Shown here piece by piece: positions 1 to 9,770 of a DNA stretch of 64,000 bases. Below the pieces are notes generated by a model. That model had not been told where the DNA came from. It did not search any database and saw only the letters and a list, made by a program, of their open reading frames with translations. Source of the DNA: Brachynemurus nebulosus (taxonomy: Eukaryota > Arthropoda > Insecta > Neuroptera > Myrmeleontidae); the NCBI GenBank assembly GCA_035578155.1, contig JAPWDM010000007.1, positions 36,368,413 to 36,432,412 on the forward strand. The letters are read 5' to 3'. The stretch's first letter is position 1. Every line of letters begins with the position of its first letter. A program made the position numbers and the translations under genes.

Positions 1-250
1 AGTTTTCAAATACTATTCTAGTTTTTTCACCCACTGGTGTTTGTTTTTTTTCTTATTACTCTAACGCAACGGTATCTTATCGGTGGAGGATTATTGTTAA
101 TTTTTGGATATTTTGGACAAATTATAACGGACGTACTACATGTCTGATGATTCATCTGTTCCTGTTTGTCGAGAAATCGATCCACAAGTCTGTTATCCCT
201 GGAAGTAATATGTATTTTTTCGGACTCGAAATCGATACTGATTTTATCAG
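1..250 (-). repeat. Repeat family R1, copy 1, with a coding-like minus frame
   Basis: First of three diverged copies of a ~230-bp unit; the others are near 985-1205 and 3165-3425. On the minus strand it stays open for about 70 codons and gives a mixed, charged peptide containing SEKIHITSRDN and VDRFLDKQEQ, then a lysine-rich end. The same peptide can be read in the other copies, so the unit probably derives from a protein-coding exon. I do not recognise the protein. It could be part of the same decayed gene as the LLG-motif repeats that lie between copies. Confidence 0.5.
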
Positions 251-960
251 TTGAAATCGTTGTGATTGAAAAAGGCTAGCTAGCTTCATGCCAGAATGTG
301 GCGTTTAAGACCATATGTCTGGCGTTTGTCTTCTAACAGTTTTCATCAGAGATTCGTCTCTGCCATCGTTTCCACCTAATTGGTTGCTTGGTGCTTCCAC
401 TCACGAAAGTGAGATTCTTTCAGTGTTTCATTGAAACACTTTTGGATTCATTTTATTCCAGAAATGTGTTTTCTATTCAATCAAAAGTAATATTTTCTGG
501 ATCGATCATTCCGGAACAACAATTTTCGAAACTTCATTTCATATCAGGCCAGAATGTGTCGTCTGAGACCATGTCTGGTGGGAATTGTGGAAGAGCAGGT
601 AGGTACGGTGAATAGTAGAGTAGCCGTATCAGGAAGAATCTGTAACGCCACAATTCCTGGTATGGGATGTAAGTAATATTTGTCATCAAAAAGTGCTTTT
701 TTAATTTTTTTTTTAAATTTTTTTAAGTGTTTTTTTTTTAAAGTTTTTTTTTTTTATTTTATTTTATTTTTTTTATTCTTTTTAAGTGTGAAGTTATTTG
801 ATCAGTAATAAAACAAATATTATGATTTAATTAAAAGTATTCTTAACTTACTGTTTTTTGAAAAACCTTATTACCTTTTGATACAAGAGATTTATTTCGT
901 GCGATGGTTTCACTGTTAAAGAATAATGAATGACGAAGAGATCGTTCACAAAAACAACAT
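251..960. other. No gene recognised; short internal duplication
   Basis: AT-rich, with T-rich low complexity at about 690-790. Two related segments, near 285-330 and 545-590, share GCCAGAATGTG and a GACCATxTGTCTGG stretch. A segment near 605-660 recurs in diverged form near 1835-1880 (GTCAGGAAGAA, CTGTAAC). No intact frame is convincing. Confidence 0.4.
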
Positions 961-984
961 CGTAAATCACCATTTAAATATTAT

Positions 985-1205
985 ATTCTTATTTTTCACC
1001 CACTGATGTTTGTTTTTTTTCTCATTACCCCAACGCAACGGTATCTTATCGGTGAAGGATTTTTGTTAGTTTTTGGATATTTCGGACAAACTCTAACGGA
1101 CGTACTACATGTCTAATGATTTATTTATTCCTGTTTGTCGAGAAATCGGTCCACAAGTCCGTTATCCCTGGATGTAATGTGTATTTTTTCCGCTACGTTA
1201 TGTTT
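985..1205 (-). repeat. Repeat family R1, copy 2
   Basis: Diverged copy of the unit at 1-250, same orientation. The minus-strand peptide is recognisable (SEKIHITSRDNG, VDRFLDKQE), but one stop has appeared after the QE and another shortly downstream. The unit is followed directly by LLG-motif repeats. Confidence 0.5.
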
Positions 1206-1234
1206 CAAAATTAAAAAAAAAAAATCGCACTGGT

Positions 1235-1700
1235 GATATGACTTTTTCCTTTCTGCTTTTGTTTATTCAAAACTGCTGTTCCCAATAATTGATCTTCAAG
1301 AAATTTTATTATTGCTCGAAGATTCCACAGAAACTGAGTGAACCATATAACGCAAATTATACTTTATATGTGCCAAATGTTCATTTAAAGTAGCTACACC
1401 TAGTAACGAGTCTTCGTCACTCAGCTCATTCATTGCCTCTTCCTCTTCAGATTTTTAATAATTTTTGGTTTGATTAATTCCTTGCGCATTGGTAATGTGA
1501 CTTTTTCCTTTCTGCTTTTGTTTATTCAAAACTGCTGTTCCCAATAATTGATCTTCACAGAAATTTTATTTATAACACAAATTATATTTTATATGCGCTA
1601 AATGTTTATTTAAAGTAGCAACATCCAGTAGTGAGTCTTCTTCACTCAACTCATTGCCTCTTCCTCTTCAGATTTTTAAGATTTCTGTTGCAATTGAACG
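1235..1700 (-). repeat. LLG-motif coding-derived repeats, two tandem copies
   Basis: Two tandem copies of a ~260-bp unit start at about 1235 and 1496. Read on the minus strand, the first gives an acidic stretch (SEEEEAMNELSDEDSLLG) continuing VATLNEHLAHIKYN and YMVHSVSVESS, and a second motif DQLLGTAVLNKQ follows. The second copy is shortened but keeps the LLDVATLNKH core. These are the best-preserved copies of a family whose core (E)(D/E)QLLG(V/T)A(I/V)LNKH recurs some twenty times in the window. The protein is not one I recognise. Decayed, not functional as it stands. Confidence 0.6.
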
Positions 1701-2429
1701 CCTGATGTGTCGAAGTAATTTTTAACGCAGTGTGTAAAATTAAAATCTTGTTAAAAATATGGAAAAATCTTTAGCTTGAGTGGTTTTGGTTTTTGTTTGA
1801 GTATTTTGGTAAAACCGCAGTGAACGTATGTTCTTCGGGTAGAGTAACCGTGTCAGGAAGAACTGTAACATTCGGGAACTGTTCTTTTAGTTGGATTTTT
1901 GTTTTACGATAAACGATTTTTTACCAGCACTGTATTTTGATCGAAATGGCGTCACTTAACTGACAAATATACGGTACATCGTAGTCAAATAAAAATTTTG
2001 TATTTTTTTTGGTTTTTTTTTTTTTTTAATATTTTTTTTCCTACCAGTTTTAGTTGCCAGTTAACGTTATCAAAATCGTGTGACCACAGCCGTCAACAAA
2101 ATAATATTCACAATGTACGACACTAAATAGCTATTTACGATTAGTTGTGTCACACCGGTCAGGCGATGGGGGTTTGGTACACTGGCCGATAGTCGGCCAA
2201 CAGTTTTCACGTACAAACATTTGTGAAAACCTCAGTAAAACAATTTTGTTCATAATTATTATAAATGCCGACTGCTCCGTTTAAATAATATTATGTCGAC
2301 AACAATATTCAATTGTAATGTACAGTAAAATCTGAAACGTTTCCAAAACATAGTGTTAGTAGAATTTTCTCGCTAATTTTTCATGGAAATTAATGATTTA
2401 TTTAAAAATATGTCAGTAAAAGTATTGTT
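1701..2429. other. No gene recognised
   Basis: AT-rich with T runs at about 2005-2040. CACACCGGTCAGGCGATGG near 2151 resembles a phrase near 9480, suggesting a diverged repeat. Nothing else supported. Confidence 0.4.
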
Positions 2430-2915
2430 CTACTTTTTTCAGCCACTACTTTTTCCTATCTTTCTGGTAGCAATTGAAATACACGTCGGAAAAACCTGCA
2501 GACTCTTGAAGAATCGACGCATTTTTTGACATTTTCATAAGAATGGAAGTGCTGTTAAAATAATCAGAAGGGCCAATATCGACAAGTGGATTAAGATTTT
2601 CCATTTAAAAAAAGTTTTTCACCGGTTGTACAACATGTGACCGAGCGTTGTCATGTTGCAAAATCACTTTGTCAGGTTTCTGCTCGTACAGTGGCTTTTT
2701 TGCATTCAATGCTCGACTCAAATTTATCATTTGCATTCAATAGCGATCTGTCATGATGGTTTCGTTCAGTTTGAGCAGTTCATCGACATCCAGATAAAGC
2801 ACGATTGCCGTAAGTCTCAACACACATTCTGTGTGCTTCAGCTATCAGTTTTTTTTTTTGAAATAAAATAGTACAATAAAATTTCGTGCAACGACTCTTT
2901 TTTGGTACGAAACAT
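2430..2915 (-). pseudogene. mariner-family transposase, internally deleted and broken
   Basis: Minus-strand remnant of a Tc1/mariner transposase (cut-and-paste DDD enzyme acting on TA targets). From the ATG at 2915 the frame has the mariner amino end (LHEILLYYFISKKK, then after a stop AEAHRMCVETYGNRALS, the helix-turn-helix region). It jumps straight to the carboxy half: ELLKLNETI, then KVILQHDNARSH holding the second catalytic Asp, then GPSDYF holding the third. The first catalytic Asp and over 100 residues around it are missing. A stop interrupts the D-to-D interval, which is also several codons short of the family's 34. Terminal inverted repeats were not resolved. Family confidence is high; activity is excluded. 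Confidence 0.85.
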
Positions 2916-3164
2916 TTTATTTTACATTTCGATGAACTGACACTTTAAGTTTGATTATGGTACTTCCTTATAAATGTGTTACCATCCTGAACTACACCCA
3001 TGCATTTTTGGTAACGCTATCTGTTGGAAAACAGGAGGATCTTATTCAAGGTTCGATATTTAATGTATTTTATACATAACTGGGAATGGTAAGACAAATC
3101 GGATGCAATTTTTTCACCAATAAACTGCACTAAATTATATCTCATAATTTTTAATGTTCGAATC
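2916..3164. other. No gene recognised
   Basis: Flank of the mariner remnant; should contain its 5' untranslated part and inverted repeat, but no partner repeat could be matched by eye. Confidence 0.3.
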
Positions 3165-3425
3165 TCAGATACTATTCTAATTTTTTCACTAACTATTGTT
3201 TGTTTTTTTTTCTTATCATCCGGTATCTTATCGGTGGTGGATTATTGTTGGTTTTTTGGATATTTTGGCCAAACTGCAACGAACGTTCTACATTTCTGAT
3301 AATTCATTTGTTCCTGTTCGTCGAGAAATTGGTCCACAAATCCGTTATCCCTGGGTGTAATGTGTATTTTTTCGGATTCGTAATGTTCCAAAAGAATATC
3401 GACACTGATCTTGTCAACTGAACAC
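3165..3425 (-). repeat. Repeat family R1, copy 3
   Basis: Third copy. Minus strand reads DKISVDILLEHYESEKIHIT, then PRDNGFVDQFLDEQEQM and KCRTFVAVWPKYPKNQQ before a stop. It extends the family further upstream than copy 1. No homologue recognised. Confidence 0.5.
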
Positions 3426-3649
3426 TTCTTTTAAATTGGAGAGTTTGTAACTTTGAGAAACTTCGTTTTATATAAATAATTCAAAGACAAATTTGATGCG
3501 ATTTCTTTACAAGCATCTCGTTTATATATATTATGTATTCTTAAAATATGTTAATTGCAACTAATGTGGTTGTAAGGCTTTATTGGCAGTGGAATGATTA
3601 TTGTAAATTCAAAACACTATCCTCTGGTTTGACTAATGACCCTTTTTCA

Positions 3650-4010
3650 TGCGTACGGGTGATGTAACTTTTTCCTTTCTGCTTTTGTTTATTCAAAACT
3701 GCTGTTCCCAATAATTGATCTTCACAGAAATTTTATTATTGTGTGTAATTTTTGGTTTGACTAATTCCTTTTTCATGCGCACTTTTTTTTCCACTTTTGT
3801 TTATTTAAAATTGCTGTTCCCAATAATTGATTTTCGTTAGAATTTCACAGAAATTATTATTACTCAAAGATTCCACGGAAACTGAGTGAACCATATAACA
3901 CAAATTATACTTTATATGTGCTAAATGTTCATTTAAAGCAGCTACATCTAGTAACGGGTCTTCCTCACTGAGCTCATTGTCTCTTTCTCAGCTTCCATGT
4001 TTCTGGTGTC
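3650..4010 (-). repeat. LLG-motif coding-derived repeats
   Basis: Two more, partly truncated copies of the 1235-1700 unit. Minus-strand reading retains NELSEEDPLLDVAALNEHL, then AHIKYNLCYMVHSVSVES, and twice the core corresponding to QLLGTAVLNKQ. Several indels separate the open segments. Confidence 0.55.
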
Positions 4011-4476
4011 CTCTTAGGGTTTAGAATACAGAAAATCTTGTACATTTGTTATAATACTTTAAAAAAATATATTATTCTGGTAATAGAGCGACAGGGCCAA
4101 TGTAACCCATTTTGGGACCCTAGACATTTCCTTCTTCCCAGGCCCCCTCCCTCAATTTTTAATAAGCAATATATTTTTGTTTATTTTCTTATTTACAAAT
4201 CGTTTCAAAGTTGACAGTTTGACCGGGTCATTTGTCTATTCGATGATCCGGCCCTTCTTAGAGGTAAATTGAAACCCTTCATCGAATTTTAAGATTTTTT
4301 TTTTATAATTTAAGCGGATTCCCGTTGAATTTCGATTGATCTGCAAGATTAAGAAAAAAAAAAATACTTTCGTTTCGTTTTTGGACGATTCGCTAGATGC
4401 GTTGTTCTGGATTCACCTCTGGACTTGTCAGATTTTTTTTTTTATTACATTATTATTGTATTAATCGGTTTATTAA
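4011..4476. other. No gene; possible hAT-end fragment
   Basis: Contains ACAGGGCCAATG near 4090 and GATCCGGCCCTTC near 4247. These resemble the CAGGGCCGGATC end of the hAT MITE at 45091-45322, but no paired termini or duplication could be shown. Confidence 0.25.
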
Positions 4477-4902
4477 CTCTTTGCACTCAAGCAAAAAAAA
4501 AGTGAGTTGTAAATAGGCTGGTAAGACATGTAGCACATGACAACGACCGACGTTCTTTTTTTGACAGATTCTTTTGACGTTCTAACCTTGTTTCCCCAAA
4601 GTTGAATACTAAATGCGCTAAATACGTCCTCAATGCTGTTTTTATTAGTTTTTAATTTTAAAAAGATAATTCAACGTGATTTTGTATTATTTTATTTACA
4701 ACTTTTCTAATAAATGAATGTGTTTGCAGTTATTAAATAAAATATTCATGTAATGTGAAGTATGAGCAGTCATTACAGTTCAACATTCAGTGTGTCATGT
4801 GGTACATGTCTTATGATCCAACAGACAAAACACCTTTAAATATGGTAGAGTTAATGGACAAACCACCTTGTCATGCCGTACATGTCTTATAAGCGCAAAG
4901 GG
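4477..4902. mobile_element. piggyBac-like MITE with TTAA duplication
   Basis: 426 bp flanked on both sides by TTAA (4473-4476 and 4903-4906). Ends are CTCTTTGCACTC on the left and, reverse-complemented, CCCTTTGCGCTTATAAG on the right. Subterminal homology continues: TAAGACATGTAGCACATGAC versus TAAGACATGTACGGCATGAC. TTAA duplication plus CCCTTTGC-type ends is characteristic of piggyBac. There is no coding capacity, so it is a non-autonomous copy needing a transposase from elsewhere. Confidence 0.8.
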
Positions 4903-4906
4903 TTAA

Positions 4907-6640
4907 TTTCTTCAAAGGTTAACAATTTTAAAAAGTCAACAATTATATATTAAATCCATAATATTTTGAAATCTGTGAATCGTTGAAACGAGTGCAACTT
5001 GTTGGCATTGTAATATTAGCAATTCAATAGAGTTTTTAACATGAATCAAAACGTTAAAAAAATCATGTCACGTGTGAATATTAGCGAGGGTGCGCGTGTA
5101 TGTCAGTTCAACATGCACTTACATGATGTTGGTACATACATTTGTGTCCATCATATTGAAAAAACCATTAAGTTTTTTTGATCATCATAATTTTGGTTGT
5201 GAAACAGATGTTTATCTCAACCGCCACTGAATTACATTTCAAAAAATTTCCATAAAATAATATATTGTGGTAAACGGGTGGTTGGGTGTTGAAATATGTT
5301 ATCAAATTATACGGTGTTCAAAAAAATTTTATTTTTTATTTGTCCTGTCGCTGTGCTTTATTTTGGGCGCCATAAATCGCACCATTTAAATCGTATTGCA
5401 CTCTTAAATTTTTCTTGCTACGATGGCATAACATCCGCTTAGAATCGGGTCTTATTTCGGTTTTTTTTAAGGTGTGATTTGTGAAATTTTATTGTTTGGA
5501 TTAGTCAACTACCCGTTATTGGATTACTTGATTGGGAATTTTCACGTAATTTATCAATGTAATATATTTCCAGAAAGTTTTTAAACACACATGATATGTT
5601 GAATTGTCTCGCTTTTTTGCCGCAACTGGCCCCGAAATTTCCACTGAATGTGTTCTGGCCAGGCATAGTCAAATAATTTTCTAACTCGATCAGCCAAAAT
5701 TGACAAATAACTATACTTCAATATGTGTATGTATTAAAAATATATCCTCCTTCAAATTTTTAATTAAAAAGTCAGAGGGTGCCTGTTTATTTTTCAATAA
5801 AATTATCATATCCTAATAAAATTGTAAGTTGCGAAGTTTGATTTTTTTTTATTTACCCCAGATTAATTAGCGAATGTGAATGGAGCAGCCTAAGTATTTC
5901 TCAAAAATGTCAAGTCTAATTATTATACCATTTTATTTTCAATAAAATTACTGTATGTTGATAATTGTAAATTACTACGTTTAAAAATTACTGTATGTTG
6001 TTAATTGTAAATTGCAAGGTTTAATACTATCTGTTGTCAGTAAAAAAAGTTGCAATATTATACAATCCTCAGCAGAGAGAACCATTCTCAAATTTGATTT
6101 TTTTTGTGACTCTTGGAGCAACACTTGTTGAAAAATATAAAATTATTTCTTAACATTTTTTTTTTTAGCTAAAATGCTTCTACTTTTAATTTTCTCCCTT
6201 GTTGTTTTACATTTGTATTTAATCAGATACTTTTCGGATTGTGATGGAAGTGCTACCGGCATAAATTAAGGTCTTTGGCGTCTTCGAAATTTCTTCGATG
6301 ATTTTCCTTATTGTGGCTTATTAGCATTTTGCGAGTTTTTAATTTTTTTTTTTTTATAAATATTGACAGGTGTATGTACAATATTTATATATCATAGATT
6401 TGTAATAAGATATACCGGTTAAGCGACGTAGTTAGCATTGAAAACAGTTTCAGTGAGGGATGATTTTATATAAATACGTTGATGATTACAACTAAGTTCC
6501 CTCTCGGTGTACTGTTTGCATCATTAGGGATACAACTGAGATGGTGGGAATTGTAATTCTCATTGGCACCATATGGTTACTTTACGTTAGTACATGTAAT
6601 CACATCTATAGGCGATTGCAATGGTTTGTGGCATTTTTTT
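4907..6640. other. No gene recognised
   Basis: AT-rich. A short tandem duplication near 5945-6030 repeats AAATTACTGTATGTTG with TAATTGTAAATT. No frame above background, no termini recognised. Confidence 0.4.
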
Positions 6641-7187
6641 TGAAACATCAAAATTGAAACCAACTTGCAACTCTGTGTTTCACCGCCTGTTTCACAAAAC
6701 AGTAAAAATCGGTGATACAAATTTCGCGCCACTTTTTTTCTTCAGAGCTGGAGTGGTTGTTGCTATCACCTATGGTATTTCCAAACAGCCTCATGGTCAA
6801 TTCTTCCTCGGTGAAAGTTTCGTAATTGTAAATACAACACGTGTTATATTTTCGCGCCTGTTTCACGAAACAGTACCAAGGTGAATTGGAATTTCGTTTT
6901 TCCTTCGCCCTACCCATTTTTACAAGAGCCACAATTATCGGTTTTTTACAATTCCACGGTTGTCATGGGTAGTGCGAAATTAGGCAATGTTGTTTTAGTG
7001 CTACGTCGTTTTTTTTTTTTTAATCTTGACTTGCAGGTCCTCCAAGATGTCGTTGGAGTGCATCCCAATACTTTTACGACCAATTCTTCCGTGTCCACCA
7101 TTGAGATTAATTTCCTGCAATCTCGCAACTGTACATGCTGTATTTTCGCGCCTGTTTTTCAAAACAGTAAAAACGCCCCGCCAGGGT
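6641..7187. repeat. Three spaced copies of a dyad motif
   Basis: CGCCTGTTTCACAAAACAGTA occurs in variants near 6684, 6857 and 7149, usually preceded by TTTCGCG. The core TGTTTCACAAAACA is an imperfect palindrome. Frames in both directions stay open here and give a repeated CFVKQA peptide on the minus strand. It may be a regulatory dyad or a decayed coding repeat; I cannot decide. Confidence 0.35.
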
Positions 7188-7403
7188 CGTACTAGGTGAT
7201 ACAATTTTCCCACTTTTAGTGGTGACACAGGATACAACTTTCTTCGTGTGTCCAGGAAAAATCGAATCACAGGTGCGACATGCACCGCTCAGGACCGTAC
7301 TAGGTGATACAATTTCTCCACTTTTAGTGGTGACATAAGATACAACTTTTTTCGTATGTCCAGGAAAAAATCGAATGTGTATTTTTTGAGTTGGATGCGT
7401 GGG
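7188..7403 (-). repeat. 108-bp in-frame tandem repeat (two copies)
   Basis: CGTACTAGGTGATACAAT starts at 7188 and again at 7296, so the unit is 108 bp, exactly 36 codons. The minus strand is open through both copies and repeats the peptide FPGHTKKVVS, then VTTKSGxIVSPST. A unit length divisible by three with conserved peptide suggests duplication while coding. No known domain recognised. Confidence 0.45.
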
Positions 7404-7846
7404 TGAACTATGTGTACTCAATTGCAATTTTGCTTTTACGCCGTTCGTAATCGTAGACTGTGTATTTCTTGAGCCGGACGCCTGATTGAACTATGTGTAT
7501 TCAATTGTAGTTTTGCTTTGCTTTTGCCTTGCACTCTCCATTTTTGGGAGATGGAATGAATTCGATTTGTAGATGTTTCAATTTTTTCGGACTTGTCAGC
7601 TTTGAGAGTTTTATTTAATTAAATTGCAGTCGGAAAAAAAAACCAGCCTGTATATTATGATTATAATATGTGTCACGAGTTATCATTTATTTTACCCCCC
7701 GTAGCGAGAAGTTTTCTTAGTTAGGCGTACACATGACGTAAAACCAAATTATTTTTCCATATAAGCGACAAATACAATTATCTGTTGCTCACCGTTATTC
7801 CACGGATGCATTGAAAAAGCTAAAAAAACACTTTAAATTTTCTTTT
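7404..7846. other. No gene recognised
   Basis: Two related lines near 7380-7420 and 7455-7510 share TGTGTATTTxTTGAGxxGGA and GAACTATGTGTA. Nothing else supported. Confidence 0.35.
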
Positions 7847-8041
7847 CTTCTGTATATTTAAATTCTCTAACGGTAAAGGGAGTTCTTGCTTTCTAGACTG
7901 TGTTCGAACCAGCACTTGTTAACATGGATTCGACTAGTTAATTTTCAAATTTTTGTTTGTTGCAGTTGACTGATTCCACTGTTTATTTAAAAGTGCTGTT
8001 CCCAATAATTATTTGTGGATTCCAATCAAAAAATATAAAAA
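7847..8041 (-). repeat. Left part of ~502-bp tandem duplication, occupied copy
   Basis: Near-identical to 10631-10825. On the minus strand it contains LLGTALLNKQWNQST, an LLG-motif copy. Its right edge AAAAA is the left target flank of the long-TIR element. With 10326-10630 it forms the occupied copy of a tandem duplication; 10631-11055 is the unoccupied copy. Confidence 0.75.
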
Positions 8042-8684
8042 GGGTATAGCGAGGTTTCAATGGCAAAACTGCCTTTGGGGCCGAGGTTCAAAATGATGTG
8101 TGCGGTGGTAAGGGCTTTTGATGTAAATACGATATATATAAAATTTAGCCCCTGACCTTGAACTTTTCTTGAGATATTCGAGAAAGTTCTCGCGGTGCAA
8201 TACATTTTTTAAATTTTTATATCTCGAAAACTATAAAAGCTAGAAATATAAACTAAACGGCAATCGTTAGAGAATTGTTCAAGGTATATTATATATTTTT
8301 TTCAGATTTTTGCGTGACTATTATACGTGATAAAGCAATAAAAATATTTTTCATTATTATTTCTCGTACAGTTGTAATGAAGTGACACCTTTGAAAAAAA
8401 TACAAAATGTTGCTTATACTATGTACTTACACTCAAAAAAGTTTCATCAAAATCAAAGAGGCGCTTTTTGAGAAGTTAATAAAATACTGCCCTACTCTGT
8501 AATCCGCTCCTGACCACTACGTGGTATATATGGTATATATTGTGCGTATTCGAATAAAAACTACTTACGTATGTGTTTATTCATTGTTGGTTACATTGTT
8601 TGCAAAGGATAAAGAACCGAACAGACCAGTACGACACACCGTAACAGTAGTAAAGTCATTATATTATCACCCGTCCTGGTTTGT
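8042..8684 (+). repeat. Left terminal inverted repeat
   Basis: About 643 bp matching the reverse complement of 9681-10325. The outer ~500 bp is nearly perfect. The inner ~150 bp, around the AAAGGATAAAGAACCGAACAG block, is slightly more diverged. Similarity ends at CCTGGTTTGT. Confidence 0.85.
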
Positions 8685-8871
8685 CCTCATATTAAATTTG
8701 TTTAAACACGTTTATGAGGAACTGACTGAATTGATCGTCGCTCTCTTACAAAATAAATATAGTAGACGATTAAAATTTAATACCCCGTTAAATGATACAG
8801 TTTCAGAATACATGAAAATTCGAACGACCGTGCCAAATTCCTTACGAGAAGAAGTTAAAAAGCGATATTAG
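8521..8871 (+). CDS. Unidentified 116-aa frame spanning TIR and core of the Spy-like element
   Basis: Begins inside the left inverted repeat with an ATG directly after the CCACTACGTGG motif and runs into the unique core. The first ~55 residues are translated TIR. The core part (SWFVLILNLFKHVYEEL, later VSEYMKIRTTVPNSL, ending REEVKKRY) looks helical and mixed in charge, unlike satellite translations. No catalytic motif or known domain seen. Two further short frames follow on the same strand. It may be a decayed passenger or part of an interrupted gene; the hairpin at 8888-8942 lies just after its stop. Confidence 0.3.
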   Translation: MVYMVYIVRIRIKTTYVCVYSLLVTLFAKDKEPNRPVRHTVTVVKSLYYHPSWFVLILNLFKHVYEELTELIVALLQNKYSRRLKFNTPLNDTVSEYMKIRTTVPNSLREEVKKRY

Positions 8872-8887
8872 AACCGTTAAAAAAGTA

Positions 8888-8942
8888 ACATTTGATGTTA
8901 CCATTGGTAACATTTGATTTTACCAAAGGTAACATCAAATGT
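8888..8942. repeat. 15-bp perfect inverted repeat (hairpin)
   Basis: ACATTTGATGTTACC at 8888-8902 and its exact complement at 8928-8942, separated by a partial third copy (GGTAACATTTGATTTTACC). It could be a small insertion splitting a longer reading frame or a regulatory stem-loop. Confidence 0.75.
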
Positions 8943-9117
8943 GCTCGATTTTCCACGACTTAAAGAACAGGATTTAAAAGTGTTATGTACTTGTTTCTAT
9001 CAACTCGCATTAACAATTTCTTATCTAACCGAACTAACTAACTCCGAAATTAATCTTCGTTTACGTCAAACAAATATCCAAATATTATCAAATTCCATGT
9101 ATGATCACGGCATATAA
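8914..9117 (+). CDS. Unidentified 67-aa frame in the Spy-like element core
   Basis: Starts within the hairpin and continues LDFPRLKEQDLKVLC, then SYLTELTNSEINLRLRQTN, ending SMYDHGI. It appears amphipathic helical. Same strand as the frames before and after. If the hairpin is an insertion, this could be the continuation of the preceding frame, but reading frames do not join cleanly. No family recognised. Confidence 0.3.
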   Translation: MILPKVTSNVLDFPRLKEQDLKVLCTCFYQLALTISYLTELTNSEINLRLRQTNIQILSNSMYDHGI

Positions 9118-9129
9118 ATAATAGAAATT

Positions 9130-9228
9130 ATGGAATTTTTACTGAATATGTTCCCACCAGTACTAGTATTGAATGTATTCAGCACTATTGTTGTAATTGC
9201 CCAAATGTTTTTTTTAATAAGCGGCTAA
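9130..9228 (+). CDS. 32-aa hydrophobic peptide, single membrane segment
   Basis: ATG at 9130, TAA at 9226-9228, overlapping nothing. The peptide is almost entirely hydrophobic (VLVLNVFSTIVVIAQMFFL) with one acidic residue near the start, so a single transmembrane helix is likely if it is made. It follows the 67-aa frame by 12 bp on the same strand. There is no Kozak evidence beyond an A at -3. Chance cannot be excluded for so short a frame. Confidence 0.25.
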   Translation: MEFLLNMFPPVLVLNVFSTIVVIAQMFFLISG

Positions 9229-9459
9229 CATGGTTTTAAGAATTAGTGTGTGGACTGACCGGGACAGGTGACCGTCACTGTCATATAATTTTATTGCACT
9301 ACTTGACTTATACCAAAATCTCAAGTAGCTAATAATTTCTGCGTACAATTAAAGTCAATTAGATATTGGGTTTTGATAAAGAAAATTTAATACGTGTTTT
9401 GATCAATTTGTCATATTTTAGCTCTTAATACTTATAAAGTATGCAATATAACTACTTTA

Positions 9460-9770
9460 TTGCTGTCACGATGTGTCGTACCGGTCAGTTCGGTCCCTTA
9501 GCATTAACCATGAAGAGAATTTTGCCCATGCTATGCATTTATTCTCTAAATATGTAGTGTACCCGTATATTCATCAATATGATCAGCACTATAAGCTGTA
9601 CTATGACTATAAAAGTCATCCAAATAGATAAATAAATTCAGACAGTTCCTCAAAAACGTGTAAACAGATTTAAGGTGAGCACAAACCAGGCCAGGCGATA
9701 ATATAATGACTTTATTGCTGTTACGGTGTGTCGTACCGGTCTGTTCGGTTCTTTATCCTTTGCAAACAAT
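9460..9770. repeat. Internal direct repeat in Spy-like element
   Basis: ACTTTATTGCTGTxACGxTG and TGTCGTACCGGTCxGTTCGG occur near 9461-9510 and again near 9713-9750. The second copy belongs to the inner edge of the right inverted repeat, so part of the arm has been duplicated inward. Confidence 0.6.

Noticed and set aside
2653..2871. Plus-strand frame of 72 codons
   Set aside because: It is the antisense of the mariner transposase remnant on the minus strand.
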